Part shown: one piece after another, positions 41,498 through 50,624 of the stretch
Numbering within the stretch: position 1 is the first letter of the stretch
How the letters are laid out: each line of letters starts with the position of its first letter
From: Salinirubrum litoreum
GTDB lineage: Archaea > Halobacteriota > Halobacteria > Halobacteriales > Haloferacaceae
DNA length: 64,000 nucleotides
Direction: 5' to 3'
Assembly: GCF_020567425.1 (NCBI RefSeq)
Contig: NZ_JAJCVJ010000001.1
Coordinates: 744,001-808,000 of the forward strand
Translations under genes and position numbers: made by a program
The notes under the pieces: generated by a model
Databases searched by the model: none
Told to the model about the DNA's origin: nothing
Seen by the model: only the letters and a program-made list of their open reading frames with translations

Positions 41498-42478
41498 TCA
41501 GGGTTCCAGCACGACTTTGCCGACCGACTGCCGGTCTTCGAGGTACGCCTGCGCCTCGACCGCGTCTTCGAGGTCGAACGTCTCGCCGACGATCACCTCC
41601 AGATCGCCGGACATGAGCAGTTCCGTCAGCCCCGGCACGGCTTTCAGCACCGACGAGGGGTCGTGACCGAGCGCCCGCCCGAGGTGGAAGCCGATTACGG
41701 ACTTGTTCTCGAACAGCAGGCGCGTCGTGTCGGCCTGCGCCGGGTCGCCGCTGGCGACCCCGTAGGTGACGAGTCGCCCCCGGAAGGTCAGCGCGTCCAG
41801 CGACGACTCGAACACGTCGCCACCTACGCCGTCCAGCACCAGATCGACGCCCGCACCGTCGGTCTCCTCCTCGATCACTTCGGCGAAGTCCACCTCGGTG
41901 TAGTTGATCGGGTGGTCGAGACCGAGGTCGGTGGCCAGATCGAGTTTCTCGGCGGTGCTGGCGGTCCCGAACGTCTCGGCTCCGGCGGCCGAGGCGAGTT
42001 GCACTGCGGCGGTGCCGACCCCGCCGGCGGCGGCGTGGATCAACACGCGTTCGTCGGCGTCTTCCGTGTCCAGGCCGCCCCACTCGTGGAGACAACAGTG
42101 GGCCGTCAGGAACTGCACCGGGAAGCCCGCCGCCTCGGCGAACGACATCGTCGGCGGCAGATCGAACAGGCCCTCCGCGTCGGCGATGGCCTTCTCGGCG
42201 TAGCCGCCCCCGGAGACCATCGAGACGACCTCGTCGCCGACCTCGCGGTCGACGCCCTCACCCACGGCGTCGATCGTCCCGGCGACCTCCATCCCCGGCA
42301 CGTAGGGGGGCTTCGGCCCGCCGAGGTAGTGGCCCCGGCGCTGCATGATGTCGGCGAAGTTCAGCCCCGCCGCCTCGACCGCGATCCGGACCTGCCCCGG
42401 TCCCGGCTCCGGTTCCTCGACGTCGGCGACTTCGATCCCTTCGCGTCCACCGAACTCCGTCACGCGGATAGCTCGCAT
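41498..42478 (-). CDS. Zinc-independent NADPH:quinone oxidoreductase (MDR superfamily)
   Basis: A 326-residue medium-chain dehydrogenase. GroES-like N-terminal part: GLNFADIMQRRGHYLGGPKP, YVPGMEVAGTIDAVG. NADPH loop: VLIHAAAGGVGTAAVQLA. LVLDGVGGDVFESSLDAL and a C-terminal SVGKVVLEP complete the quinone-reductase pattern. The zinc ligands of alcohol dehydrogenases are absent. The ATG at 42478 begins MRAIRVTEFGG. Confidence 0.9.
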   Translation of the reverse strand: MRAIRVTEFGGREGIEVADVEEPEPGPGQVRIAVEAAGLNFADIMQRRGHYLGGPKPPYVPGMEVAGTIDAVGEGVDREVGDEVVSMVSGGGYAEKAIADAEGLFDLPPTMSFAEAAGFPVQFLTAHCCLHEWGGLDTEDADERVLIHAAAGGVGTAAVQLASAAGAETFGTASTAEKLDLATDLGLDHPINYTEVDFAEVIEEETDGAGVDLVLDGVGGDVFESSLDALTFRGRLVTYGVASGDPAQADTTRLLFENKSVIGFHLGRALGHDPSSVLKAVPGLTELLMSGDLEVIVGETFDLEDAVEAQAYLEDRQSVGKVVLEP

Positions 42479-42667
42479 GAGACACCGTACAGACGGGAGC
42501 GTCAAAAACCCCCAGTGAATCGGACAACTCGCCCGGCGTTTTCGGTTTCTCGCCGCCGGAGCGCCGGCCAGTCGCGGCGTCGCCGACGAGTCACGAGGCG
42601 GGTTGGCACGCCCTGAACCATCCTGCCACACGCTTACGTTCTCGCTTGTGATATGGTCACACGAACC

Positions 42668-42838
42668 ATGTCACTACACCTCGACTGTCCGATAGACGGC
42701 TGTAGCGCGTCCATCGAGGGCGACACGGAGGCGTCGGTGCTGTCGCAGGCAGAACAACACGCCGCCGACGCGCACCCCGACCTGGAGATGAACGACGAGA
42801 CCGTCTCGATGATCAAATCGAACATTCGGGAGGTCTGA
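42668..42838 (+). CDS. DUF1059 family small protein
   Basis: A 56-residue protein: LHLDCPIDGCSASIEGDTEA, then QAEQHAADAHPDLEMND and VSMIKSNIREV, the DUF1059 pattern with a Cys-x4-Cys/His arrangement that may bind metal. An in-frame ATG at 42653 would add five residues; 42668 matches the family N-terminus. Function unknown. Confidence 0.88.
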   Translation: MSLHLDCPIDGCSASIEGDTEASVLSQAEQHAADAHPDLEMNDETVSMIKSNIREV

Positions 42839-42929
42839 TCGTCGGGAACCGATCCCTGCGACCGACGACACCCGACTCTCGACGCCCGCTCTCCGACACC
42901 GACTCCTCACACGACCATCGACCTGCCCC

Positions 42930-43250
42930 TCACTCCTCCTCGCGCGACTTCCGTGCTTCCCGGCCGAGTTCACGCTCGACTGCCTCGACCTTCTCCGACG
43001 CGCGCTGGTCGGTCGTTCGCTTGTCGTCGATCTTCAGAAACGTGCTCACTCGGTCGCCGTCGACCGCCTTGTGCGCGGACGCCACCGCCGCCAGCAAGGT
43101 GTCGACGTCGTCGGCTTCGATCACGGTCCCCATCGGGTTCGTCTCGTAGTCCACGTCGTGGGCGTCCAGCGCCGCGACCGCCTTCGCGACCTCGCTCGCC
43201 ATGCTCCCCTCGACGACCGGCGCGACCGACAGCAGTGCGATGACTGTCAT
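42930..43250 (-). CDS. Thiamine-binding (MTH1187/YkoF-like) family protein
   Basis: A 106-residue small ferredoxin-fold protein: MTVIALLSVAPVVEGSMASEVAKAVAAL, then VDYETNPMGTVIEADDVDTL and VSTFLKIDDKRTTDQRASEK, characteristic of the MTH1187 (UPF0045) family, some members of which bind thiamine. The C-terminus is charged and helical. It is divergent from nothing close; about 130 bases separate it from the next gene. Confidence 0.85.
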   Translation of the reverse strand: MTVIALLSVAPVVEGSMASEVAKAVAALDAHDVDYETNPMGTVIEADDVDTLLAAVASAHKAVDGDRVSTFLKIDDKRTTDQRASEKVEAVERELGREARKSREEE

Positions 43251-43379
43251 GTGGGCGGCTTCGACCGCGATTCACCTGCTGTTTTCGGTGGTGTCTCCGG
43301 GTCGACGCTACCGCCGTCGCCGGGCTGACGACCCCGGGCCGACGACGCCGGATCGCAGTCGATTCCGGGGCGGCCCGAC

Positions 43380-43889
43380 TCAGCCGTCGCTCGCGTTCGA
43401 CGAGACTGCGACGCTTCCGCCGTCGGACTCCGTCCGATAGCAGTCGTAGTCCATCGTCACCGCGTCGACCGTCTCGTCGGTGTCGTCCACCGCGACGACC
43501 CGGAACACCCCGGTCTGCGGGTAGGGACCGAGGTACGTCCGGAACACCCGGACGTTCTCGGCCGGATACTTCCCGGTCGGAGCGGACCGACCGCCGCCGG
43601 GAGCGACCGGCAGTTCGTGGACGATCCGTCCCTCGCTGGTGCGGAACTCGACCCGCCTGACACCGGTGTCTCGGATCGCCGCCTCGGTCAGTGCGACGAG
43701 AAGGACGACGCCGTCGTCTTCCGGATCGACGCCGGGTCCCGTGATCGAGAACAGGTCGCCGGTCGCACGGTCGCCGAAGCCGGACCCGCAGTGGCGGGCG
43801 GTACCGGACGACCCGCTACCGGCACAGCCCGCGAGAGCGACCGTCGTACTCGTCGCCAGTGCTGTCAGCAGTCTGCGTCTGGAGGGCAT
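43380..43889 (-). CDS. Tat-exported lipoprotein of unknown function
   Basis: A 169-residue protein with SRRRLLTALATSTTVALAGC: a twin-arginine region and lipobox LAGC. The mature domain is beta-rich (GVVLLVALTEAAIRD, VRRVEFRTSEGRIVHELPV, VRVFRTYLGPYPQTGVFRVV) and contains one more cysteine pair (HCGSG and YDCYR) that could form a disulfide. An ATG at 43889 is used; the GTG three bases earlier is the alternative. Divergent from the M24-like gene. Confidence 0.75.
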   Translation of the reverse strand: MPSRRRLLTALATSTTVALAGCAGSGSSGTARHCGSGFGDRATGDLFSITGPGVDPEDDGVVLLVALTEAAIRDTGVRRVEFRTSEGRIVHELPVAPGGGRSAPTGKYPAENVRVFRTYLGPYPQTGVFRVVAVDDTDETVDAVTMDYDCYRTESDGGSVAVSSNASDG

Positions 43890-43970
43890 CACCCGAACGT
43901 CACAGGCCTCTCACAAGAGTTCGTCGCAGCGAGTCGCCCGATTCAAGTCCCGGCTCACGAAGCTACGAGT

Positions 43971-45089
43971 ATGACCGATCTACAGGACCGCAGGGAGCGA
44001 CTGGACGAGTTCCTCGCCCGCGAGGGGTGCGAGGCGGTGTGGCTCGCGCGCCCGAACTCCTTCGCGTGGCTGACCGGCGGCAGCAACGTCGTGGACCGCG
44101 ACGCCGACCTCGGTGTCGCGGCGGCCGGCTACGACGGCGAGTTCCGGGTCGTCACCGACAACATCGAAGCCGAACGACTCGCGGACGAGGAACTACCCGA
44201 CGCGTTCACCGTCGAGTCGACGGCGTGGTACGAGTCGGGTCTCGGGGAGGCGGTCGCCGACCGCACCCCGACGCCGGCGCTCGCCGATTTCCCGGTTCCG
44301 GCCGAGGATGTCACAGAGTTCGACGCGAGCACGCTCCGGCAACCGCTGTCAGAGAACGACGTACAGCGGTACCGGGACCTCGGCACGGCGGCCGCCAACG
44401 CGGTGGAGTCGGTCTGCCGGGAACTCCAGTCGGGCGACACCGAGATCGAAGTCGCCGCCGGCATCCGCATCTCGCTGTCGGCACAGGACGTCGAGACCCC
44501 GGTCGCACTCGCCGGCGGTGCGGAGCGCGCCCGGCAGTACCGCCACTACACGCCGACGACGAGTTCGCTGGGGGAGTACGCCCTCGTCTCCATCACCGCC
44601 GAGCGCGGCGGCCTGTACGCCTCCTGTACGCGAACCGTGGCGTTCGACCCGCCGGAGTGGCTGGCCGAGCGCCACCAGTCTGCGATGCAGATCGAGACCG
44701 ACGCGCTGGCCGCGACTCGCCGGGTGGCACGCGAGGGTGGGACCGCGAGCGACGTGTTCGCCGACGTGCGGGCGGCCTACGACCGCGCAGGCTGGCCCGA
44801 GGAGTGGCGGAACCACCACCAGGGCGGCGCGGCGGGCTACGCCGGCCGCGAGTGGTTCGCCAGCCCCGACGCCGAGAATCCGGTGCAGACGCCGATGGCG
44901 TACGCCTGGAACCCGACGGTCCAGGGCGCGAAGAGCGAGGACACCGTGCTGGTGACCGACGACGGCTTCGAGGTGCTGACCGCGACCGGCGACTGGCCGA
45001 GCGTCGAGGTGTCGCCGGACGAGTCGGTGGTCGGTGACGGCGCGTCGCCGGCGCTCACCCGACACGAGATACTGTCGCTCGGTGAGTGA
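43971..45089 (+). CDS. M24 (Xaa-Pro peptidase) family protein with degenerate metal site
   Basis: A 372-residue pita-bread-fold protein. N-terminal creatinase-like domain: EAVWLARPNSFAWLTGGSNV. C-terminal M24 domain: where active enzymes have two aspartates (as in D-x-G...SDxTRT), this has VSITAERGGLYASCTRTVAF. Where a histidine is expected it has HHQGGAAGYAGREW. The first metal glutamate position reads YAWNPTVQG, while the last is kept in SEDTVLVTDDG. Most metal ligands are therefore missing and peptidase activity is doubtful. This is probably a haloarchaeal non-catalytic or repurposed branch. Confidence 0.8.
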   Translation: MTDLQDRRERLDEFLAREGCEAVWLARPNSFAWLTGGSNVVDRDADLGVAAAGYDGEFRVVTDNIEAERLADEELPDAFTVESTAWYESGLGEAVADRTPTPALADFPVPAEDVTEFDASTLRQPLSENDVQRYRDLGTAAANAVESVCRELQSGDTEIEVAAGIRISLSAQDVETPVALAGGAERARQYRHYTPTTSSLGEYALVSITAERGGLYASCTRTVAFDPPEWLAERHQSAMQIETDALAATRRVAREGGTASDVFADVRAAYDRAGWPEEWRNHHQGGAAGYAGREWFASPDAENPVQTPMAYAWNPTVQGAKSEDTVLVTDDGFEVLTATGDWPSVEVSPDESVVGDGASPALTRHEILSLGE

Positions 45090-45091
45090 AC

Positions 45092-46270
45092 TCAGACGTC
45101 GCCGGCCACCACCTCGGCGACGCGCTCCGGGTCGTACAGCTGTCCGTCGGCACCGTACAACTGTTCGGCGAGTCGCTGAGTGACGACGAGGTTCGTGATC
45201 GGTCCCTGATACAACCCACCGGCGCGGTAGACGTCGCCGTTCTGGACCGCAGTGAGTTCACTCGCGACGTCGTTCGCTTCCATGTACGCGACGACCGTCG
45301 ATTCGAACTCCTCGGCCGTCTTCGCCTCCTGCCCACGCAGGAGGAGCACGTCTGGATCGACCTCCAACAGCGTCTCGAAGTCGATCGCTCCCCGACTGCT
45401 GTAGAAGTCTTTCACCTGTGAGTCGGCCAGCGCGTCCCGGACTTTCAGATCGGTGAGGTGTTTGAAGCTGGTCCCGTCGTCCACGGTGTAGGGGTAGAAC
45501 TTCGCCGGTTCGTCGCCGCCGCCCCAGACGACCGCGACCTCGGGACGCTCGCTCCGGGCCGGGACGACCGGCGCGAGGTTCGCCTGGAAGTCGTCGTGGA
45601 TCGACTCGAACGCTTCGTACCGATCGGTTCGCTGGAACACCTCGGCGAGTTTCTCGAAGGCCTCCATCAGCCCGTAGTACCGGTAGTCCTCGTGCCACGG
45701 GTAGCCTCGCGAGAAGCTGCTGTTGCCGAACATCGGCGCGACGTTCTCGGTGATCTCGTCGATGTCGGCCTGTTTCCACCCCTTCGACCGGTTGAGGAGG
45801 AAGTTCGGGTCCATCACGTGAACGTCCGCGTCGAGTGCGTAGAACTGCTCCTTGCCGATGCCGCTGTCGCCCCAGAGCTTCTCGATCTGGCTCCCGTCGA
45901 CGCTCACGCCGGGAATCTCGTCGTAGTAGCTCGTGTGATACCGGCTCGGGAGCCAGACGCCCTCCGGCGGTTCGAGGCCGAGCGCGATCCCCATGTCGGC
46001 CCAACTCCCGTTGTTGGCGACCCACGTCTCCGGCACCGAGTCGAACGTCACCTCCCCGACCGGTTCGATGGACACCGAGTACGACTCGGCCTCGGGCGTC
46101 TCCGTCTCGGTGGCGGTCGCCGTGACCGTCTCCTCCTCGGTCGGCGTCTCCGAGTTGCCGGTGTCGCCCCCGCCGGTACAGCCCGCGAGTAGCCCGCTCG
46201 CCACCACAGTAGCGCCGTACGTCAGATACTCCCGTCGCGTCGATCCATCGTGATCCGGTGTGTCGTCCAT
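45092..46270 (-). CDS. Iron-siderophore/cobalamin-type ABC transporter substrate-binding lipoprotein
   Basis: A 392-residue exported binding protein: twin-arginine STRREYLTYG, lipobox LLAGC, a Thr/Glu-rich linker, then a class III periplasmic-binding fold (IEPVGEVTFDSVPETWVANN, FEKLAEVFQRTDRYEAFESI, IDFETLLEVDPDVLLLRG). No permease or ATPase gene is adjacent, so it must use a remote transporter. The operator-like palindrome 45 bases upstream suggests iron-dependent control. The ATG at 46270 places the arginines at residues 12-13. Confidence 0.87.
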   Translation of the reverse strand: MDDTPDHDGSTRREYLTYGATVVASGLLAGCTGGGDTGNSETPTEEETVTATATETETPEAESYSVSIEPVGEVTFDSVPETWVANNGSWADMGIALGLEPPEGVWLPSRYHTSYYDEIPGVSVDGSQIEKLWGDSGIGKEQFYALDADVHVMDPNFLLNRSKGWKQADIDEITENVAPMFGNSSFSRGYPWHEDYRYYGLMEAFEKLAEVFQRTDRYEAFESIHDDFQANLAPVVPARSERPEVAVVWGGGDEPAKFYPYTVDDGTSFKHLTDLKVRDALADSQVKDFYSSRGAIDFETLLEVDPDVLLLRGQEAKTAEEFESTVVAYMEANDVASELTAVQNGDVYRAGGLYQGPITNLVVTQRLAEQLYGADGQLYDPERVAEVVAGDV

Positions 46271-46314
46271 CGTGACTTTTCGGTCTGCATAAAAAACACA
46301 TAAGTCTGGCGAAG

Positions 46315-46330
46315 TTTAGGCGAGCCGAAA
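46315..46330. promoter_or_regulatory. Iron-box-like palindrome, DtxR/SirR-type operator candidate
   Basis: TTTaGGCgaGCCgAAA: 14 of 16 bases are symmetric. It lies 45 bases upstream of the ATG of the iron-type binding protein gene, behind a minus-strand TATA-like cttatgtg (near 46297-46304). It resembles the TTAGG-n-CCTAA-type sites bound by archaeal DtxR-family iron repressors (recognised from memory). Confidence 0.55.
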
Positions 46331-46379
46331 ACAATCGCTTCTGATGCGATTTTCGCTCCGCTGGGAGCCGGCTTGGCTC

Positions 46380-47312
46380 TCACTCACCGCGCGCACTGCT
46401 CACGACGTAGATGCCGACAGCCATCACTGCCCCGCCGAGGAGGAACGCCGGGCCGGCCTGTTCGTCGAGCAACAGGACGCCGAGCACGGTCCCGACGACT
46501 GGCTGGGCGAAGAAGAACACCGCGACCGTCCCGCTGTCGACGTACTCCAGGCCCTTGTACCAGAGATACCACGCGAGAGCGGTGCTGGCGACACCGAGGT
46601 AGCCGACCGCCGCGAGCAGTGCGGGCGTCCACGAGATTGCACCGAGGTCGGCCCCGGTCGTCACCACCTCGACGCCGGCACCGACCGCGAGCAGTGGCAC
46701 GGCGAACAGCGTGGAGTAGGTCGCGGTCGTCAGCGCGCCGTACCGCCGGACGAGCGGCGCGCCCTGTACGGTGTAGAGCGCCCAGCCGAGACTGGCGAGG
46801 AGGAGCGCGAGGACGCCGAGACCGCCGACGGTCCCCCCGAGGCTCCCCCCGCCAGCCCCGCCGTCGAGCGTCCCGAGGTCGGTCGTCGCCGCGACGACCA
46901 CGAGCGTCCCGGCCAGCGCCAGTCCGGTGCCGACGACCTTCGCCCGCGAGAGCGACTCGTCCAAGAGCGCGACCCCCAGCGCGAGCGTGAACACCGGCGT
47001 CAGCACCGTCAACAGCGAGCCCTGGCTGGCGGTCGTCAGCGCGGTCCCGAGGAACTGCGTGGCGAGCGTGACGGCGACCCAGACGCCGAGGAGGGCGAAC
47101 CGCGACCACTCCGCACGAGAGAACGACCGGGTCGGTTCCCGGAGTCTGACGACGAGAAGGAGGACGACGCCGCCGAGGAGAACGCGGAGGAAGGCGAGCG
47201 TCACCGGCGGAATCGCCTCGAACCCCCAGCGACTGACGACGTACATCCCGCCCCAGAGGACCGCCGCACCGAGCGGGGCGACGGGTGCGATGGCGGGGAG
47301 GCGTCGGCTCAC
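46380..47312 (-). CDS. EamA (DMT) family transporter
   Basis: A 310-residue membrane protein with ten hydrophobic segments arranged as two EamA repeats: LGAAVLWGGMYVVSRWGFEA and LASLGWALYTVQGAPLVRRY begin the halves, and YLGVASTALAWYLWYKGLEY with FFFAQPVVGTVLGVLLLDE is the typical second-half end. It is probably a metabolite exporter; the substrate is unknown. A glycine-rich loop (DGGAGGGSLGGTVGGLG) joins the halves. Confidence 0.9.
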   Translation of the reverse strand: MSRRLPAIAPVAPLGAAVLWGGMYVVSRWGFEAIPPVTLAFLRVLLGGVVLLLVVRLREPTRSFSRAEWSRFALLGVWVAVTLATQFLGTALTTASQGSLLTVLTPVFTLALGVALLDESLSRAKVVGTGLALAGTLVVVAATTDLGTLDGGAGGGSLGGTVGGLGVLALLLASLGWALYTVQGAPLVRRYGALTTATYSTLFAVPLLAVGAGVEVVTTGADLGAISWTPALLAAVGYLGVASTALAWYLWYKGLEYVDSGTVAVFFFAQPVVGTVLGVLLLDEQAGPAFLLGGAVMAVGIYVVSSARGE

Positions 47313-47391
47313 TGGCGGTCGTTTCGGGAGTCGGCGAAAGAGCGTGTCGGTTCGTGCGAAGGTGAGATCCTGCCGAAGACAGCCGCACCGC

Positions 47392-48525
47392 TCACTCGAC
47401 GAACGCCTCGATGCGGTTCATCGCCTCCTTCAACTCCGCCATCCCGGAGGCGTACGACACCCGGAGGTGGCCCGCGCCGCCGTCGCCGAAGACGCTACCG
47501 GGGACGACCGCCACGTCCTGTGATTCGAGCAGATCCTCGGCGAACTGCTCGTCGTCGCCGCCACACTCCGGGAAGACGTAGAACGCTCCTTTCGCCTCGA
47601 AGCAGTCCATCCCCATCTCGCGGAACCGCGAGAGGACGTACCGCCGGCGGCGGTCGAACTGCGTGCGCATCTCGACCACGTCGTCGTCACACGACCGGAG
47701 TGCCTCGAGCGCGGCGTACTGGGCGGTCGTCGGCGCAGACAGCATCGTGTACTGGTGGATGCGGTTCATCGCTTGCGTCGCCTCCGGCGGCGCGAGTGCG
47801 AAGCCGAGTCGCAAGCCGGTCATCGCGTAGGCCTTCGAGAAGCCGTTGAAGACGACCGTCCGCTCGCGCATCCCCGGCAGGGTGGCGATGGACGTGTGGT
47901 CGCCGTCGTAGGTCAGCGCGGCGTAGATCTCGTCCGAGAGGACCGTCAGGTCGTGGTCCCGGGCGAACTCCGCGACTTCCCGGAGGTGGGCGTCGTCGAT
48001 CGTCGCGCCGGTCGGGTTGTTCGGGTAGCAGATCACCAGTGCCTCGGCCTCGGCGGCCCCGGCGTCGCGGAGCGCGTCGTAGGTGAGTTGGAACTCTGTC
48101 TCGGGCGTCGTCGGTACTCGGATCGGCTCCCCGCCGGCGAACTGGATGCCGGGGACGTAGGAGATATACGTCGGCTCCTGCACTGCCACCGTGTCGCCGG
48201 GGTCGACGAACGCCCGCATCGCCAGATCGACCGCCTCGCTCGCGCCGGCGGTGACGAGAATCTCCTCGTCGGGGTCGTAGTCCAGGCCCCACTGCTGGAC
48301 GTAGTCGGCGATGCTCACGCGGAGATTCCGCATCCCTTTGTTCGCGGTGTAGCTCGTCTTCCCGCGTTCGAGCGAGTCGATGGCGGCGGTTCTGGCGGCC
48401 CACGGCGCGCTGAAGTCCGGTTCGCCGACGCCGAGCGAGATGACCTCCTCTTTCTCCTCGGCGAGTTCGAAGAATCGCCGGATGCCCGAGGGCGGCACCT
48501 GCTGGACGCGGTCGGCGATCTTCAT
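47392..48525 (-). CDS. Class I/II PLP-dependent aminotransferase
   Basis: A 377-residue aspartate/aromatic aminotransferase-type enzyme. Seen: ISLGVGEPDFSAPW, YTANKGMRNLRVSIADY, CYPNNPTGATIDD, LSDEIYAALTYDG (PLP aspartate and tyrosine), the PLP lysine in FNGFSKAYAMTGLRLGF and GHLRVSYASG with the substrate arginine. The ATG at 48525 overlaps the stop of the upstream Lrp-type regulator gene (ATGA), so the pair is co-translated; the regulator may respond to the amino acid handled here. Confidence 0.92.
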   Translation of the reverse strand: MKIADRVQQVPPSGIRRFFELAEEKEEVISLGVGEPDFSAPWAARTAAIDSLERGKTSYTANKGMRNLRVSIADYVQQWGLDYDPDEEILVTAGASEAVDLAMRAFVDPGDTVAVQEPTYISYVPGIQFAGGEPIRVPTTPETEFQLTYDALRDAGAAEAEALVICYPNNPTGATIDDAHLREVAEFARDHDLTVLSDEIYAALTYDGDHTSIATLPGMRERTVVFNGFSKAYAMTGLRLGFALAPPEATQAMNRIHQYTMLSAPTTAQYAALEALRSCDDDVVEMRTQFDRRRRYVLSRFREMGMDCFEAKGAFYVFPECGGDDEQFAEDLLESQDVAVVPGSVFGDGGAGHLRVSYASGMAELKEAMNRIEAFVE

Positions 48526-49010
48526 GGCGAGACCGACAACCGATCGTCGTCGTCGGAGGCGTCGAACTCGATGCCTCGCTCCTTGTACGTCTCCATCACG
48601 AAGTGAGTGACAGTCTGCGTGACCTCCGGAATCGGTGCGATCTGCTCGGAGACGAACTGCGACACGTCGTGCATCGACCGGCCCTCCACGTCCACCGCGA
48701 AGTCGTAACTCCCGGAGACGAGTCGGAGCGAGGAGACCTGTGGGAACTTGGCGATGCGGCGGGCGATCTGTTCGTAGCCCGTCTCGCGGTCGAGTTCGAC
48801 GTTGAGTTCGACCTCCGCCTGCACGTGTTCCTCGTCGACCCGCGACCAGTCCACGACCGCCTTGTAGCCGCGGACGACGCCTGCGGACTCCAACTCCGCG
48901 ATCGCTGCCTCCACCTCGTCGGGCGTGAGACCGGTCTGTCGCGCGATGTCCTCGGTGGACTCCCGCGCGTCGTCGAGCAACAGGTCGAGCAGTTCCCGCT
49001 GTTCGTCCAT
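48522..49010 (-). CDS. Lrp/AsnC-family transcriptional regulator
   Basis: A 162-residue protein with an N-terminal helix-turn-helix (STEDIARQTGLTPDEVEAAIAEL) and a C-terminal RAM/AsnC effector domain (QAEVELNVELDR, RIAKFPQVSSLRLVSGSYDF). A short acidic tail extends the family length. The start is ATG 49010. It is the first gene of a two-gene operon with the aminotransferase. Confidence 0.9.
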   Translation of the reverse strand: MDEQRELLDLLLDDARESTEDIARQTGLTPDEVEAAIAELESAGVVRGYKAVVDWSRVDEEHVQAEVELNVELDRETGYEQIARRIAKFPQVSSLRLVSGSYDFAVDVEGRSMHDVSQFVSEQIAPIPEVTQTVTHFVMETYKERGIEFDASDDDDRLSVSP

Positions 49011-49172
49011 ACAGTGGGCTGTCGCCGGGACGTGAAAGGGTTTGCTCCCGACGCAAAACGGCGGTCGAGAGAGACGGGCCGGAAACTCCCCGAGACCTCT
49101 CGGACGAGTGTCGTCCCCGGGCGGCCGAGCCGAAAGAGGTTTGCATGGTTTACCCACTACTCTGTATCAGCA

Positions 49173-49961
49173 ATGACCGACGACTCGTCGTCCGACGCCG
49201 ACCCACCGCCGGACGATGCCGAGACCGTGTCAGCAGACAGCGACCGACCGCCGAGAGACGCCGACTCCCGAGAGACGGTGGACCCGGTGAACGTGGCCGG
49301 CGACCCCGAGGTCGGCAAGGGCCTGCTCGACGAGACGATGGGACCGAGTTCCGCGATGGCGCACCTCTACCGCGGCGAAATCCACCGGATGAAGTTCTGG
49401 CGGGAGCGACTCGACCGCACCACGAACTGGGCGGTCATCGTCATGGCCGCCGTCTTGACGTGGGCCTTCTCCAGTCCGACGAACCCGCACTACGTGATCC
49501 TCGTCGGGGCGGCCGCGCTGACCGTCTTTCTGGTCGTCGAAGCCCGCCGCTACCGGGGGTACGACATCTGGCGCTCGCGCGTCCGGTCGCTCCAACAGAA
49601 CGTCTGGACGCCGGGACTCGATCCGACCAGAGACCCTGCCGACCCCGACTGGCGACGGGACCTCGCGGACGACTACGACACGCCGACGATCAAGATCACG
49701 ATGGAGGAGGCGGTCGCACACCGACTGCGGCGTATCTACCTCCCGCTGTTCGCCGTGTTGCTGTCGGCGTGGGTGATCCGGATCACCGCCTTCGGCGTCG
49801 AACGCTGGCCCGAGTCGGCCGGGATCGGCATGATCTCGGGAGCACTCGTCTCGGCGGTCGTCGCCGGCTACACGCTCCTCCTGGTCGGAATCGCGCTCCG
49901 GCCGCGGACGTGGCACGCGAGAGAAGAGATGCGGACGACCGACTTCCGCCGGGAGCGGTAG
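49173..49961 (+). CDS. DUF2270 membrane protein
   Basis: A 262-residue protein: an acidic disordered N-terminus of about 50 residues, then SSAMAHLYRGEIHRMKFWRERLDRT (the family hallmark), two TM helices, a cytoplasmic loop with RRYRGYDIWRSRVRSLQQN, and two further TM helices. The ATG at 49173 lies about 25 bases after ggtttaccc, a weak TATA. Function unknown. It is divergent from the Lrp gene. Confidence 0.87.
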   Translation: MTDDSSSDADPPPDDAETVSADSDRPPRDADSRETVDPVNVAGDPEVGKGLLDETMGPSSAMAHLYRGEIHRMKFWRERLDRTTNWAVIVMAAVLTWAFSSPTNPHYVILVGAAALTVFLVVEARRYRGYDIWRSRVRSLQQNVWTPGLDPTRDPADPDWRRDLADDYDTPTIKITMEEAVAHRLRRIYLPLFAVLLSAWVIRITAFGVERWPESAGIGMISGALVSAVVAGYTLLLVGIALRPRTWHAREEMRTTDFRRER

Positions 49962-50008
49962 TCGTCGAGTCCGTCACGGACGGAGCGAACCCGGTCGAAC
50001 AGTGGCGT

Positions 50009-50623
50009 TCAGACCAGCAACTGCACGTCGGCGTCGGCCATGTGCTGGAGTGCGGTCGCGGCCCCGACGCCGGTCGTCACGCCCTCGTAGAAGTCGTCTT
50101 CGTCGTAGTCCATCAGTTCGACCGTCATCTGACAGGCCTGCAGGTCGACGCCCATGTCGAGAGACGTCTCGATCAGTTCCTCGATTGTCGCGGTCCCGTT
50201 GTCCGCGATGCGTTTCTCCATCATCCGGGTCGTCATCCGGTCCATCCCCGGCAGGGCGGCGACCGCGTTGGGGACCGGCATCGAGGGGTTGCCGACCGCC
50301 GACAGTTTGAGGTGCTTCGACCGTTCCTCGTGGAGGATGTCGAGTCCCCAGAACGTGTGGAAGACGACCACGTCCCAGCCGAACGCGGCCGCCGTGCTGG
50401 CGAGGATCAGCGGCGGGTACGCCATGTCGAGCGTCCCCTTCGTGGCGATGATCGTCATCGACCGCTGGTCGTCGCCGCTGTCGGTGGTGGCCTCGGCGAG
50501 TTCCTCGCGCAGTTCTTCGACCTCGGCGCGGAGTGCCGCGACCGACTCGGGGTCGACCGTCTCCTCGACGCCGCCCGCGTCCGACTCCGACTCGTCTGCC
50601 GAGTGGGGTGTCTCGGTACTCAT
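50009..50623 (-). CDS. DsrE/DsrF-like sulfur-transfer protein
   Basis: A 204-residue protein: an acidic coiled-coil N-terminus (VAALRAEVEELREELAEA), then a DsrE/F/H-like Rossmann-type domain starting MTIIATKGTLDMAYPPLILA, with FHTFWGLDILHEERSKHLKL and the conserved cysteine in VDLQACQMTVELMD. Proteins of this type carry persulfide sulfur. Its ATG is 2 bases from the TusA stop on the same strand, so the two form a sulfur-relay operon. Confidence 0.87.
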   Translation of the reverse strand: MSTETPHSADESESDAGGVEETVDPESVAALRAEVEELREELAEATTDSGDDQRSMTIIATKGTLDMAYPPLILASTAAAFGWDVVVFHTFWGLDILHEERSKHLKLSAVGNPSMPVPNAVAALPGMDRMTTRMMEKRIADNGTATIEELIETSLDMGVDLQACQMTVELMDYDEDDFYEGVTTGVGAATALQHMADADVQLLV

Positions 50624-50624
50624 C

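Noticed and set aside
43930..43965. gattcaagtcccggc, resembling a tRNA T-loop
   Set aside because: The flanking bases do not form the T-stem (cgccc is followed by cccgg, not a complement) and no acceptor, D or anticodon arm can be drawn.
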